Assembly: GCF_033971905.1 (NCBI RefSeq)
Contig: NZ_JALBUT010000003.1
Location: forward strand, 62,001 to 126,000
DNA: 64,000 bases
Reading direction: 5' to 3'
Origin: Intestinicryptomonas porci
GTDB lineage: Bacteria; Verrucomicrobiota; Verrucomicrobiia; Opitutales; Intestinicryptomonadaceae
The notes beneath the pieces were generated by a model that saw only the letters and a list, made by a program, of their open reading frames with translations, made no database searches and was not told the origin of the DNA. Position numbers and translations under genes: made by a program. Shown piece by piece: positions 36,060-43,339 of the stretch; position 1 is the first letter of the stretch; the number at the start of each line of letters is the position of its first letter.

Positions 36060-38576
36060 TTATAAGTCGGGGCGGACTTCCAAAATTTCAAAACATTCAA
36101 AAATGTCGCCGATTTCGTAGTCGTTAAAGCCGGAAACGCCGATACCGCATTCGTATCCCGCGCGGACTTCCGTAACATCGTCTTTAAACCTCTTGATGTC
36201 TGCGATTTTGCCCTTTGCAATTTCCTTGGACTTACGGTATATGCGCAAGAACTTGTCGCGCTTTACAATGCCTTCGGTTACCATGCAACCCGCGACCTTT
36301 CCGCCCTTGGAAACATTGAATATTTGGCGCACTTCCGCCGCACCAAGCTTGTTTTCGCGAAGTTCGGGATCGAGCAGAGCCTTCATTGCTTCGCGAACCT
36401 TGTTTATCAATTCGTAAATGATGTTGTGGGTGATAATTTCAACGTTTTCGTGCTTGGCAAGGCTTGCAACGCCGTTGTCCTGCTTAACGTTAAATGCAAC
36501 GATTGACGCAGACGCTGTGGAGGCAAAATCAACGTCGTTTTTGGTGATTTGCCCTACGGAAGAACCGATGATTTCAAGGGCGACTTTATCGCTTTTGATG
36601 TCCTTTAAGCATGCAACCAAGGCTTCTACAGTGCCGAAAACATCACTTTTTACGATGCACTTGAAAGTCTTTTGATCCTTGCTTTCGATTGCCGCCATCA
36701 AGTCTTCGATGCTTGCGGGCTTAGTGACATTGGAAGCCGCAAGAGCCTTTTTGCGCTGTTCTTCAAATTCTTCTACCATTTTGCGGGCAACACGGTCGTT
36801 TGATACCTTTTCAAACTCGTCGCCCGCCTCAGGCGCGCCTGTCCAGCCCATGACCAAAACAGGAGTTCCGGGAAGAGCCTTTTGAAGCTTTGCGCCCTTG
36901 TCGTCAAGCATTGCCCTGACCTTGCACATATTGCCTTTTGAAACGATGACATCTCCCGTTTTCAGAGTTCCCGCCCTTATGATTACAGTTGCGGTCGCGC
37001 CTCTGCCCTGCTCGATTTGGGATTCGATGACAACGCCCTTTGCGTCGCGCTTCGGGTTTGCTTTAAGCTCCATCATTTCAGCCTGCAACAAAACAAGCTC
37101 CAATAGTTCGTCGATATGCTCGCCCTTCAATGCCGAAACGCCGCAGCAGAGGGTTTCTCCGCCCCAGTCTTCGGGTGCAATGCCGCGCTTTTGCATTTGC
37201 TGTTTCACCTTGTCGATGTTCGCGCCCTTTGCGTCCATTTTGTTTATGGCGACAACAACGGGAACGCCCGCCTTTTGCGCGAAGCTGAGCGCCTCGTCCG
37301 TCTGCGGCATAAAGCCGTCGTCGGCGGCGACAACCAAGATTGCGATGTCTGTTACATTTGCGCCGCGCTCGCGCATTTTCGAGAACGCCGCGTGCCCAGG
37401 AGTATCCAGGAAAGTTATTTTTTTGCCGTTCAGTTCGACCTGGTAGGCGGCGGTATGCTGAGTGATGCCGCCCGCTTCGCCCGCAACAACGTTGGTTTTT
37501 CTGATGGTATCAAGCAAAGTCGTTTTGCCGTGGTCAACGTGCCCCAAAATGCAGACAATCGGAGGGCGCGGCTCAAGATTTTTCGGATCTTCTTTTTCAG
37601 CCTTTTCCTCCGCGATTTTCTTTGCCTGTGCGGCAAGCTCGCGGGCATGCTGTTCGCCCCTGTGCTTGATGTCCAATTCAAAACCGTGCTTTGATGCAAT
37701 TTTTACGGCAATATCCTCTTCGATAGTCTGGTTCATCGAAGCGAAAATGCCCATATCCATAAGCTCGGAAATGAGCCTGAAACTCTTTAAATCCAAAGCC
37801 TTTGCAAAATCCCTTACGATTATCGGAGGCTTGATTTGAATTATCTTCGCCTTGCCCGGTTCTTGGGTAGGCTGGCTAGAAACTCCCGGGCGCGGCGGTA
37901 TGGGCGCGGGAGAATTTGGCGTTTTAACCTGCTGTAAATTTATGCGCGGAGGAACCGAAGGCGACTTGGGCGTCATCGGAATTTTCGGCGGCACAGAAGG
38001 AGTTTTCGGAGCGTTTACACGCGGGGGAACCATGGGAGCGGGAGCCGACTTGGGGGCTTCGCGCACCACGACTTCGGGCTGAACTATGCGCGCCGACGGC
38101 AAATCGGGAGCTTTTGCGGCTTCGACAGGCTTTTGAACGGCGGGCTTTACAATCGGACGCGGAGGCAAAGGCGCAGGACGCTTTTGCATGGGCGGAATTT
38201 TCGGAGCGGGAGCGGGACGCTTCGGCTCTGCAACATTCTGCGAAACAGACGGCGGAACTTCCACGGGCTTTTTCTCCGCCACGGGCTCAGCCTTTTCTTC
38301 TGCTTTAACCTCCGGTTGGGGGGCAGGCTTTGATTCGGGTTTCGGCTCCGGAGCGGATTCCGCTTTTTCAGAAGGAGCTTCAGACGCCTCTTCCGTTTTT
38401 TCGGCCGATTTCTTTAAGATGTCGCCTTTAATAGTATCGGCGTAAAGGTTTGCAATGGAGTTAGACGCGCTCTTGACTTCAAGCCCGTATTGCTCCTTGC
38501 GAGAATTTATGAAGTCTATGACCTCTTTGCTTGTCAGCCCGACTTCTTTTGCAAGTTCATGTATTCTTACGCCCAT
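36060..38576 (-). CDS. infB: Translation initiation factor IF-2
   Basis: An 838-aa GTPase that brings initiator tRNA to the ribosome. The N-terminal IF2_N motif (IHELAKEVGLTSKEVIDFINS) is followed by a long Pro/Ala/Lys-rich linker (about residues 75-255). The G domain has G1 GHVDHGKTTLLDTI (about 343), G3 DTPGHAAFS and G4 NKMD. Domains II-IV complete the C-terminus. The linker is Pro-rich and repetitive (KSPSVPPRI), as common in PVC bacteria. It is 36 nt downstream of nusA. Confidence 0.96.
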   Translation of the reverse strand: MGVRIHELAKEVGLTSKEVIDFINSRKEQYGLEVKSASNSIANLYADTIKGDILKKSAEKTEEASEAPSEKAESAPEPKPESKPAPQPEVKAEEKAEPVAEKKPVEVPPSVSQNVAEPKRPAPAPKIPPMQKRPAPLPPRPIVKPAVQKPVEAAKAPDLPSARIVQPEVVVREAPKSAPAPMVPPRVNAPKTPSVPPKIPMTPKSPSVPPRINLQQVKTPNSPAPIPPRPGVSSQPTQEPGKAKIIQIKPPIIVRDFAKALDLKSFRLISELMDMGIFASMNQTIEEDIAVKIASKHGFELDIKHRGEQHARELAAQAKKIAEEKAEKEDPKNLEPRPPIVCILGHVDHGKTTLLDTIRKTNVVAGEAGGITQHTAAYQVELNGKKITFLDTPGHAAFSKMRERGANVTDIAILVVAADDGFMPQTDEALSFAQKAGVPVVVAINKMDAKGANIDKVKQQMQKRGIAPEDWGGETLCCGVSALKGEHIDELLELVLLQAEMMELKANPKRDAKGVVIESQIEQGRGATATVIIRAGTLKTGDVIVSKGNMCKVRAMLDDKGAKLQKALPGTPVLVMGWTGAPEAGDEFEKVSNDRVARKMVEEFEEQRKKALAASNVTKPASIEDLMAAIESKDQKTFKCIVKSDVFGTVEALVACLKDIKSDKVALEIIGSSVGQITKNDVDFASTASASIVAFNVKQDNGVASLAKHENVEIITHNIIYELINKVREAMKALLDPELRENKLGAAEVRQIFNVSKGGKVAGCMVTEGIVKRDKFLRIYRKSKEIAKGKIADIKRFKDDVTEVRAGYECGIGVSGFNDYEIGDIFECFEILEVRPDL

Positions 38577-38612
38577 TTTTTATTTCCGTTTAAGGTTAAA
38601 ATCTCCCCGATT

Positions 38613-39866
38613 TTACACGCCGTATTTCTTTACGGTATTCAATATTTCCTCCGCTTCGACGGGGGAAAATCCCATTTCAGCCAAATCTTCGACAGTTACG
38701 TCGTGGAAAGTTTCAATGCTGTTTAAGCCGTTATTTGCGAGAATCATTGCCTGGTGTTCCGTAATGTTCGGCAAAATTTGCGCAAGAGATCCCGCGGCAG
38801 CTTGGAGCTTGTCGTTGATACCGACATTCTGCTTAGCCTCCTGCTCAATATCGAGCCTCCATCCCAAAAGTCGGGAAGTAAGCTTGGCGTTTGAACCTTT
38901 CTTGCCGATTACAACGCTCAAATCTTCGTCGGAAACTTCAAATTTAATCAGTTTTTGCTCGGGAATTATGCGAACGTTCTTCGCCTTGGCTGGCTTGATG
39001 CACTCTTCAAGCAAGAGCCTCGGGTCATCGTAATACTTAATTACGTCGATTTTTTCTCCGCCCAATTCCCTGACAATGCTCTTTACGCGCGAACCGCCCG
39101 AACCTACGCACGCGCCAACGGGGTCGATGCGGGGGTCAGAGCTCGAAACCGCAATCTTCGTGCGATACCCGGGCTCGCGCGCCATTGCCTCGATTTTCAC
39201 ACTGCCGTCGGTGATTTCCGCGACTTCCAATTCAAAGAGGCGGTTTACAAACTTGTAGCTTGCGCGGCTTAAAATGATTTCGGGACCGCGCGGAGTGGTT
39301 TCGATTTCCAAGAGCAGGCAGCGAACCCTGTCGCCAATAGCCAAATCTTCGCCCGGGATTGCCTCGCGGCGCGGAATTATGCCTTCGCTCTTGCCCAAAT
39401 CTACCAAAAGCGTTCCTTTTTCGCGGCGGCGCACAGTGCCTGTCACAATATCGCCAACCAAGTCCCTGTACTCAACATAGACGCGCTCTTTTTCAAACTG
39501 GCGCACGCTCTGGATTATGCTCTGGTAAACATTCTTCGCGGCAATTCTGCCAAGGGAGCTCAAATCCATTTCGCGCAAAACTTCGTCGCCGATTTTGGGA
39601 TCAGGCAAATAGAGGCGCGCCTTGTCGATGTGTATTTCGCAAGCGGGATCTGCAACGGAATCAGTGACTTTCAGCGCAGTCCAAGCCTTGATTGCCCCCG
39701 TGCGCGGATTGATTTCTATGCGCAAATCCTTGCCCGAATGCAAAGAGCTTTTAGAAGCGGCCTGCTTGATGGCTGCGGATATTTTTTCAATCATATCCTC
39801 ACGGCTAATCTGCTTTTCCTTCTCCATGTACTCGATGATTGCCAATATTTCGCTGCTGTTGCTCAT
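38613..39866 (-). CDS. nusA: Transcription termination/antitermination factor NusA
   Basis: A 417-aa RNA polymerase-binding factor. Domains in order: N-terminal RNAP-binding region (about 1-125), S1 domain (VTGTVRRREKGTLLVDLGKSEG, about 135-200), and two KH domains with EKIDVIKYYDD and VVIGKKGSNAKLTSRLLGW. One short C-terminal helical repeat ends at VKKYGV. The start at 39866 (MSNSSEIL) gives the usual NusA N-terminus; an upstream in-frame start would add 20 unrelated residues. It is first in the operon. rimP, which commonly precedes nusA, is not present upstream. Confidence 0.95.
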   Translation of the reverse strand: MSNSSEILAIIEYMEKEKQISREDMIEKISAAIKQAASKSSLHSGKDLRIEINPRTGAIKAWTALKVTDSVADPACEIHIDKARLYLPDPKIGDEVLREMDLSSLGRIAAKNVYQSIIQSVRQFEKERVYVEYRDLVGDIVTGTVRRREKGTLLVDLGKSEGIIPRREAIPGEDLAIGDRVRCLLLEIETTPRGPEIILSRASYKFVNRLFELEVAEITDGSVKIEAMAREPGYRTKIAVSSSDPRIDPVGACVGSGGSRVKSIVRELGGEKIDVIKYYDDPRLLLEECIKPAKAKNVRIIPEQKLIKFEVSDEDLSVVIGKKGSNAKLTSRLLGWRLDIEQEAKQNVGINDKLQAAAGSLAQILPNITEHQAMILANNGLNSIETFHDVTVEDLAEMGFSPVEAEEILNTVKKYGV

Positions 39867-39998
39867 GATGTTCTTCTTTGTTATGTAGTTAAAATTTAAA
39901 TGACAAAAAAAAGCGGGCTTTCGCACCCACTCCTTGCCGAGAGTTTAATTTTGACTTCTTATAATCTACGCCAAACCGCCCGTGTCAACATCTTTTTT

Positions 39999-40508
39999 TT
40001 AACAATAAAAAAGACTTGCGAAATACAAAACCAATGTTGTGAAGACGCCTGCCAAAACATCGTCTATAACACAGCCCAGTCCGCCGCTTAAAATTTGCAC
40101 GCGCTTTATGCCGAAAGGCTTTGCAATGTCAAAAAATCTGAAAACGATAAACCCCGCCAATATCCACACCCAAAAATGATGCCATAACGCCCCCGAAAGA
40201 TAAACAGACAAATAACATACGGGCATCGCCGCAAATTCGTCGAAATTTATCTTGCCGGGGTCCTTCAACTTGAAGACCCGCTCACCGATTTCGCAAATAC
40301 CTATAGAAAAGTAAATTAAGAATGCCGCAAATAGAACGTAAAATACGGGGTTAAAACGCGAAAGCAAAAACGCGACAAACAAAGATCCCGCCGCACTGCC
40401 CCAAGTACCCGGAGCTTTCAACGCCCCCAGAAAAAACAAGGTTGAAAGACTTGCACAAAATTTTTGGGGAGCAACCCCAAGCCACGGATAAAATACGCGC
40501 CAGTCCAC
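39999..40508 (-). CDS. pgpA: Phosphatidylglycerophosphatase A
   Basis: A 169-aa membrane enzyme that dephosphorylates phosphatidylglycerol phosphate. Conserved blocks are APGTWGSAAG, KDPGKINFDEFAAMP and FRFFDIAKPFGIKRVQ, then GGLGCVIDDVLAG, with four or so hydrophobic helices. I place the start at GTG 40508, because it lies 2 nt after the pgsA stop and is preceded by a good Shine-Dalgarno (AAAGGG, 5 nt away). A longer frame to 40631 would overlap pgsA by 120 nt with unlikely sequence. Working pair with pgsA: consecutive steps of phosphatidylglycerol synthesis. Confidence 0.9.
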   Translation of the reverse strand: MDWRVFYPWLGVAPQKFCASLSTLFFLGALKAPGTWGSAAGSLFVAFLLSRFNPVFYVLFAAFLIYFSIGICEIGERVFKLKDPGKINFDEFAAMPVCYLSVYLSGALWHHFWVWILAGFIVFRFFDIAKPFGIKRVQILSGGLGCVIDDVLAGVFTTLVLYFASLFYC

Positions 40509-40510
40509 TG

Positions 40511-41107
40511 CTACCCTTTCAACAAATAAGAATAGCGGACACCATATCCAACGCCCGAAATCAGCGACAAGATTGTGGAAACAACCAGCGCACCCATACC
40601 CGAATAAAACGCAAGGGGCGTCAAAAAGCAATCGGCAATTCCCAAATCAACCACCATCATTTTTGCGCAAATGATTGCCCCTATTGCGTACATCTGAAAA
40701 GCCGCCTTGTACTTGCCAAGATTTTCAGCCGCCAAAACGATGGATTTTGTAGCGGCAATCATTCTTATTCCGCTTACGAAAAACTCGCGCGCGCTTGAAA
40801 AGAATGCGCAAAATATCGCCGTAATCTTCCAAAAATCCCCATAGCCGCCAAACATATCAAGCCCAAGCAAGACTAAAAATAGACCTATGACCATAATCTT
40901 GTCGCAAAGCGCGTCCATAAACTTGCCGATATTGGTCACAATGTTGCATTTTCTTGCGATATACCCGTCAAACCAGTCCGTAACCGCTCCCACGACATAC
41001 AAAACAAATGCGGCAGAAACGAGATATTTGCACGGAATGCAAAGCAAAATCGCGACCGCGAAACTTGAAATCACGCGCATCGCCGTTAAAAAATTCGGTA
41101 CGTTCAT
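40511..41107 (-). CDS. pgsA: CDP-diacylglycerol--glycerol-3-phosphate 3-phosphatidyltransferase
   Basis: A 198-aa integral membrane enzyme that makes phosphatidylglycerol phosphate from CDP-diacylglycerol. The CDP-alcohol phosphotransferase signature D-x2-DG-x2-AR-x8-9-G-x3-D-x3-D is intact in TDWFDGYIARK and NIGKFMDALCDK (about residues 43-70). MNVPNFLTAMRVI is the standard PgsA start. It is immediately upstream of pgpA, and divergent from coaD with about 80 bp between start codons. Confidence 0.94.
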   Translation of the reverse strand: MNVPNFLTAMRVISSFAVAILLCIPCKYLVSAAFVLYVVGAVTDWFDGYIARKCNIVTNIGKFMDALCDKIMVIGLFLVLLGLDMFGGYGDFWKITAIFCAFFSSAREFFVSGIRMIAATKSIVLAAENLGKYKAAFQMYAIGAIICAKMMVVDLGIADCFLTPLAFYSGMGALVVSTILSLISGVGYGVRYSYLLKG

Positions 41108-41184
41108 ATTAAAAAAGCGTTGCCTTCGTTTATGATTTCAATAACAGTCATATGCAAGATAATTTAACCCTAACTTGCAAAAAA

Positions 41185-41658
41185 ATGAAAATTGCAATTT
41201 ATCCGGGCACATTCGACCCAATCACTCTCGGACATCTGGACATCTTAAAAAGAGCGGGAAAGCTCTTTGACAAAATCATTATGGCTGTCGCCCCGAACAA
41301 TTCCAAAAACCCGATGTTCTCGCTTGAAGAAAGAATGAGGCTCGTGCGCGAAAACATTTCGGGGCTTCCTTTCGCAAGCGCGGAAGTCCTCGAAGGGCTT
41401 ACGGTTGACTTCGCAAAAAAACACAATGCGACAATCATAATAAGAGGGCTTAGAGTGGTTTCCGACTTCGAATTCGAATACCAGCTCGCCCAAATGAACA
41501 GACACTTGGAAGGCGACATCGAAACAGTGCTGTTAATGCCCTCAAAGCAATATTTCTTCACAAGCTCCACAATTATAAAGCAAGTGGCATACTACGACGA
41601 ATCAAGAATAGCCTCGTTCGTCCCCCCGAACGTCATAGAAGCCCTGAAAAAACAATAA
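41185..41658 (+). CDS. coaD: Phosphopantetheine adenylyltransferase
   Basis: A 157-aa enzyme of coenzyme A synthesis that adenylylates 4'-phosphopantetheine. Nucleotidyltransferase motifs: YPGTFDPITLGHLDI, with His in the HxGH-like position, and TSSTIIKQVAYY near residue 125. IIIRGLRVVSDFEFEYQLAQMN is the diagnostic CoaD block. The ATG at 41185 (MKIAIYPG) is chosen over an in-frame upstream start. Only 8 nt separate its stop from the convergent recombinase gene, so it marks the left edge of the inserted segment. Confidence 0.95.
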   Translation: MKIAIYPGTFDPITLGHLDILKRAGKLFDKIIMAVAPNNSKNPMFSLEERMRLVRENISGLPFASAEVLEGLTVDFAKKHNATIIIRGLRVVSDFEFEYQLAQMNRHLEGDIETVLLMPSKQYFFTSSTIIKQVAYYDESRIASFVPPNVIEALKKQ

Positions 41659-41666
41659 ACGTAAAA

Positions 41667-42665
41667 TCAGTTAAAGAAGTCCGCCGCGTCGGATTTAGAG
41701 ATTTGCGACATATTGACGTATCGGGAGCGGAGGAGGGATAGGTCGCGGTGTCCCATATTCAGCTGGAGGCGCGGAAGGTCGGAGTATCTTTTAGCAAAGT
41801 AGCTTGCGTAGGTATGCCGAAGAACGTCTTGCACCCAAAGCCCCTTAAATCCCGAATTATCCCTGATTTTACGCCAGCGGCGTTGCCAGTTCGTAGGGCA
41901 AATAGGCAAACCGTTTTCGGATTTGTTGACAATCAAAATCCTGTTGAGAATGGGAGGTATTTCGACATGCCTTACGCCGCCTGTCTTTGAGCATTGCGAA
42001 CGGACAGTAATTGTCTTTTCTTCGGTATCTATATCGTACCAAGAAAGCCTGCGGACTTCGCGCGGACGAATTCCCGCGTAAATCAAGAGCGCGGCAACTA
42101 CGGCGTATTCGTGGCTTTCGCGTTGTGCGGTTTGGATTAGCCGCTTTGTTTCGGATAGTTTCAAAGGTATGATTTCTTTTTCGATTACCTTTCGGCGTTC
42201 GATTCGCTTTATGGGATTTTTGTCGCACCACTCCCTGCGGATCGCAAATTCAAATATCGCATGCAAAAACGACCTGCCTTTATTGAATTGACTCGGCGTT
42301 AAAAATGTATCGTTTAACCAGTCTTCGCAGTCCAAGCGGGATAGTTCCGAAAAATTGCGATTGGCAAGTTGGGGATTTGAACGCATCAAGCGATTCCCTA
42401 AATATCTAATGTCTCTCAGCGAATCGGGACGGAGAATGTCTTTCTTGGTTTTATAATACAACTCAAAACCTTTATAAAATGACATTTCTTTTGTGCGGAT
42501 ATGGCGCAATCCGACTTCAATTACCTTTAAAATAAACTGAGCATCCGTCAATTTGCTATCACTTGGCTTTGCATCCAAAATATTCCTGACAAACCTTGCC
42601 GAATCGAGAGCCGAAACCGTTGTCTCACCTAATACTTTCTTAGCTGAATTTAATATAGTGTCCAT
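41667..42665 (-). CDS. Tyrosine recombinase / site-specific integrase
   Basis: A 332-aa phage-type integrase. The N-terminal half is a SAM-like core-binding domain (about 20-150). The catalytic domain shows GIRPREVRRLSW (Arg I, about 200), the beta-hairpin Lys in CSKTGGVRH, DVLRHTYASYF (Arg II; the first His of HxxRH is Asp, as in some phage integrases), MGHRD, and the nucleophilic Tyr in SRYVNM near the C-terminus. The set is complete enough for activity. The gene reads toward coaD; its start codon lies 1 nt from one of two 17-bp inverted repeats, which makes these its likely substrate. It could act as a DNA invertase or as an island integrase. Confidence 0.9.
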   Translation of the reverse strand: MDTILNSAKKVLGETTVSALDSARFVRNILDAKPSDSKLTDAQFILKVIEVGLRHIRTKEMSFYKGFELYYKTKKDILRPDSLRDIRYLGNRLMRSNPQLANRNFSELSRLDCEDWLNDTFLTPSQFNKGRSFLHAIFEFAIRREWCDKNPIKRIERRKVIEKEIIPLKLSETKRLIQTAQRESHEYAVVAALLIYAGIRPREVRRLSWYDIDTEEKTITVRSQCSKTGGVRHVEIPPILNRILIVNKSENGLPICPTNWQRRWRKIRDNSGFKGLWVQDVLRHTYASYFAKRYSDLPRLQLNMGHRDLSLLRSRYVNMSQISKSDAADFFN

Positions 42666-42666
42666 C

Positions 42667-42683
42667 GTATTTATAATACTATG
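42667..42683. repeat. Left 17-bp inverted repeat next to recombinase gene
   Basis: GTATTTATAATACTATG on the plus strand, the exact reverse complement of 42840-42856. Its first 13 bp are themselves a dyad, GTATT-TAT-AATAC. It ends 1 nt before the recombinase start codon and contains that gene's likely -10. Confidence 0.9.
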
Positions 42684-42701
42684 GTCAAGTTATAATTTCA
42701 A
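42673..42701 (-). promoter_or_regulatory. Sigma-70-like promoter reading into the recombinase gene
   Basis: On the minus strand, -35 TTGAAA (42701-42696) and -10 TATTAT (42678-42673) are separated by exactly 17 nt; each matches consensus at 5 of 6 positions. The -10 lies inside the left inverted repeat and the -35 outside it, in the enclosed segment. The expected transcription start falls next to the ATG, implying a leaderless or nearly leaderless mRNA. Confidence 0.6.
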
Positions 42702-42839
42702 TTTTAGATTGGATTTGTTTGATATATTGGAACTTTTGAAACTTTAAACACAATCTAAACTTGGTATTTTTATTCTTCGCCTTACAATGCCCTAAACTCT
42801 AATAATCTAATTCTCAATCTGTTATAAACATTAAAAACG
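42684..42839. other. Candidate invertible 156-bp promoter segment
   Basis: A+T-rich, non-coding DNA enclosed by two perfect 17-bp inverted repeats, between the recombinase gene and the divergent P-loop/PEP-CTERM operon. In the orientation given, TTGAAA at its left end drives the recombinase, while the plus-strand position facing the operon holds only TTATAA (42822-42827). Inversion would swap them, placing TTGAAA 17 nt from the TATTAT at 42845-42850. Inferred from sequence; no read evidence available. Confidence 0.55.
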
Positions 42840-42856
42840 CATAGTATTATAAATAC
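42840..42856. repeat. Right 17-bp inverted repeat upstream of P-loop gene
   Basis: CATAGTATTATAAATAC on the plus strand, the exact reverse complement of 42667-42683. It contains TATTAT at 42845-42850 in position to serve as -10 for the P-loop gene, whose ATG follows 36 nt downstream behind a Shine-Dalgarno AAGGA. Confidence 0.9.
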
Positions 42857-42891
42857 TGTATAGCTCTTCAAGATTATAAACAAGGAATACT

Positions 42892-43326
42892 ATGGACATT
42901 ATAGTTTTAACGGGAAACGCTAACACTGGAAAAACAACAACGCTAAATCTCTTATTTGAAAAAATGAGTAATTTAAATAATGTAGAGATTTTGAAAAAAA
43001 ATGAGATAGAAGGAAATAATGATTTTTCCGCAATCTTAAAATGTGGTCCAAAGAAAATTGGGATAATTAGCTATGGAGATTATATTGATGATTTCATAAA
43101 GGTTTTTGATTCTTTTGAAAAAGAGCAATTAGATATTCTTATTTGCTCCTCAAGAAATAAAGAAACTGAGAATAGTGTATTTCAGTTTATTTTCAATAAA
43201 CTTGCAAGCAGACACAGCATCAAATTGGTTTTGAGAACATTTCCTACTAATGAATTAAATTCGATGGCAGAAAACATCGCAAACGCCATAATCGTTGTTT
43301 TGCAAAATAAATATTTGAATGTTTAA
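42892..43326 (+). CDS. Small P-loop NTPase-like protein
   Basis: A 144-aa protein beginning MDIIVLTGNANTGKTTTLNLL, a clear Walker A motif (GNANTGKTTT, residues 8-17). A second hydrophobic strand ending in an acidic residue (LDILICSS, about residues 80-87) is in the position of a Walker B-like strand. The rest is short and lacks the motifs of G proteins, so the nucleotide and function are unknown. A Shine-Dalgarno AAGGA lies 5 nt from the ATG. It is A+T-rich compared with the flanking core genes, and 13 nt upstream of the pentapeptide-repeat gene, so the two form an operon behind the inverted-repeat region. Confidence 0.75.
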   Translation: MDIIVLTGNANTGKTTTLNLLFEKMSNLNNVEILKKNEIEGNNDFSAILKCGPKKIGIISYGDYIDDFIKVFDSFEKEQLDILICSSRNKETENSVFQFIFNKLASRHSIKLVLRTFPTNELNSMAENIANAIIVVLQNKYLNV

Positions 43327-43339
43327 GGGAGTAAAAAAA

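Noticed and set aside
37116..37694. 192-codon plus-strand frame inside infB
   Set aside because: Antisense to the invariant G-domain motifs of IF-2, so a by-product of codon bias.
40509..40631. Upstream extension of pgpA overlapping pgsA
   Set aside because: The extra residues do not resemble PgpA, and the GTG at 40508 has a good Shine-Dalgarno placed directly after the pgsA stop.
42667..42856. Reading the 17-bp repeats only as a repressor operator pair
   Set aside because: Possible, but the neighbouring recombinase, the opposed orientation and the split promoter geometry fit an invertible segment better. Kept as the main alternative.
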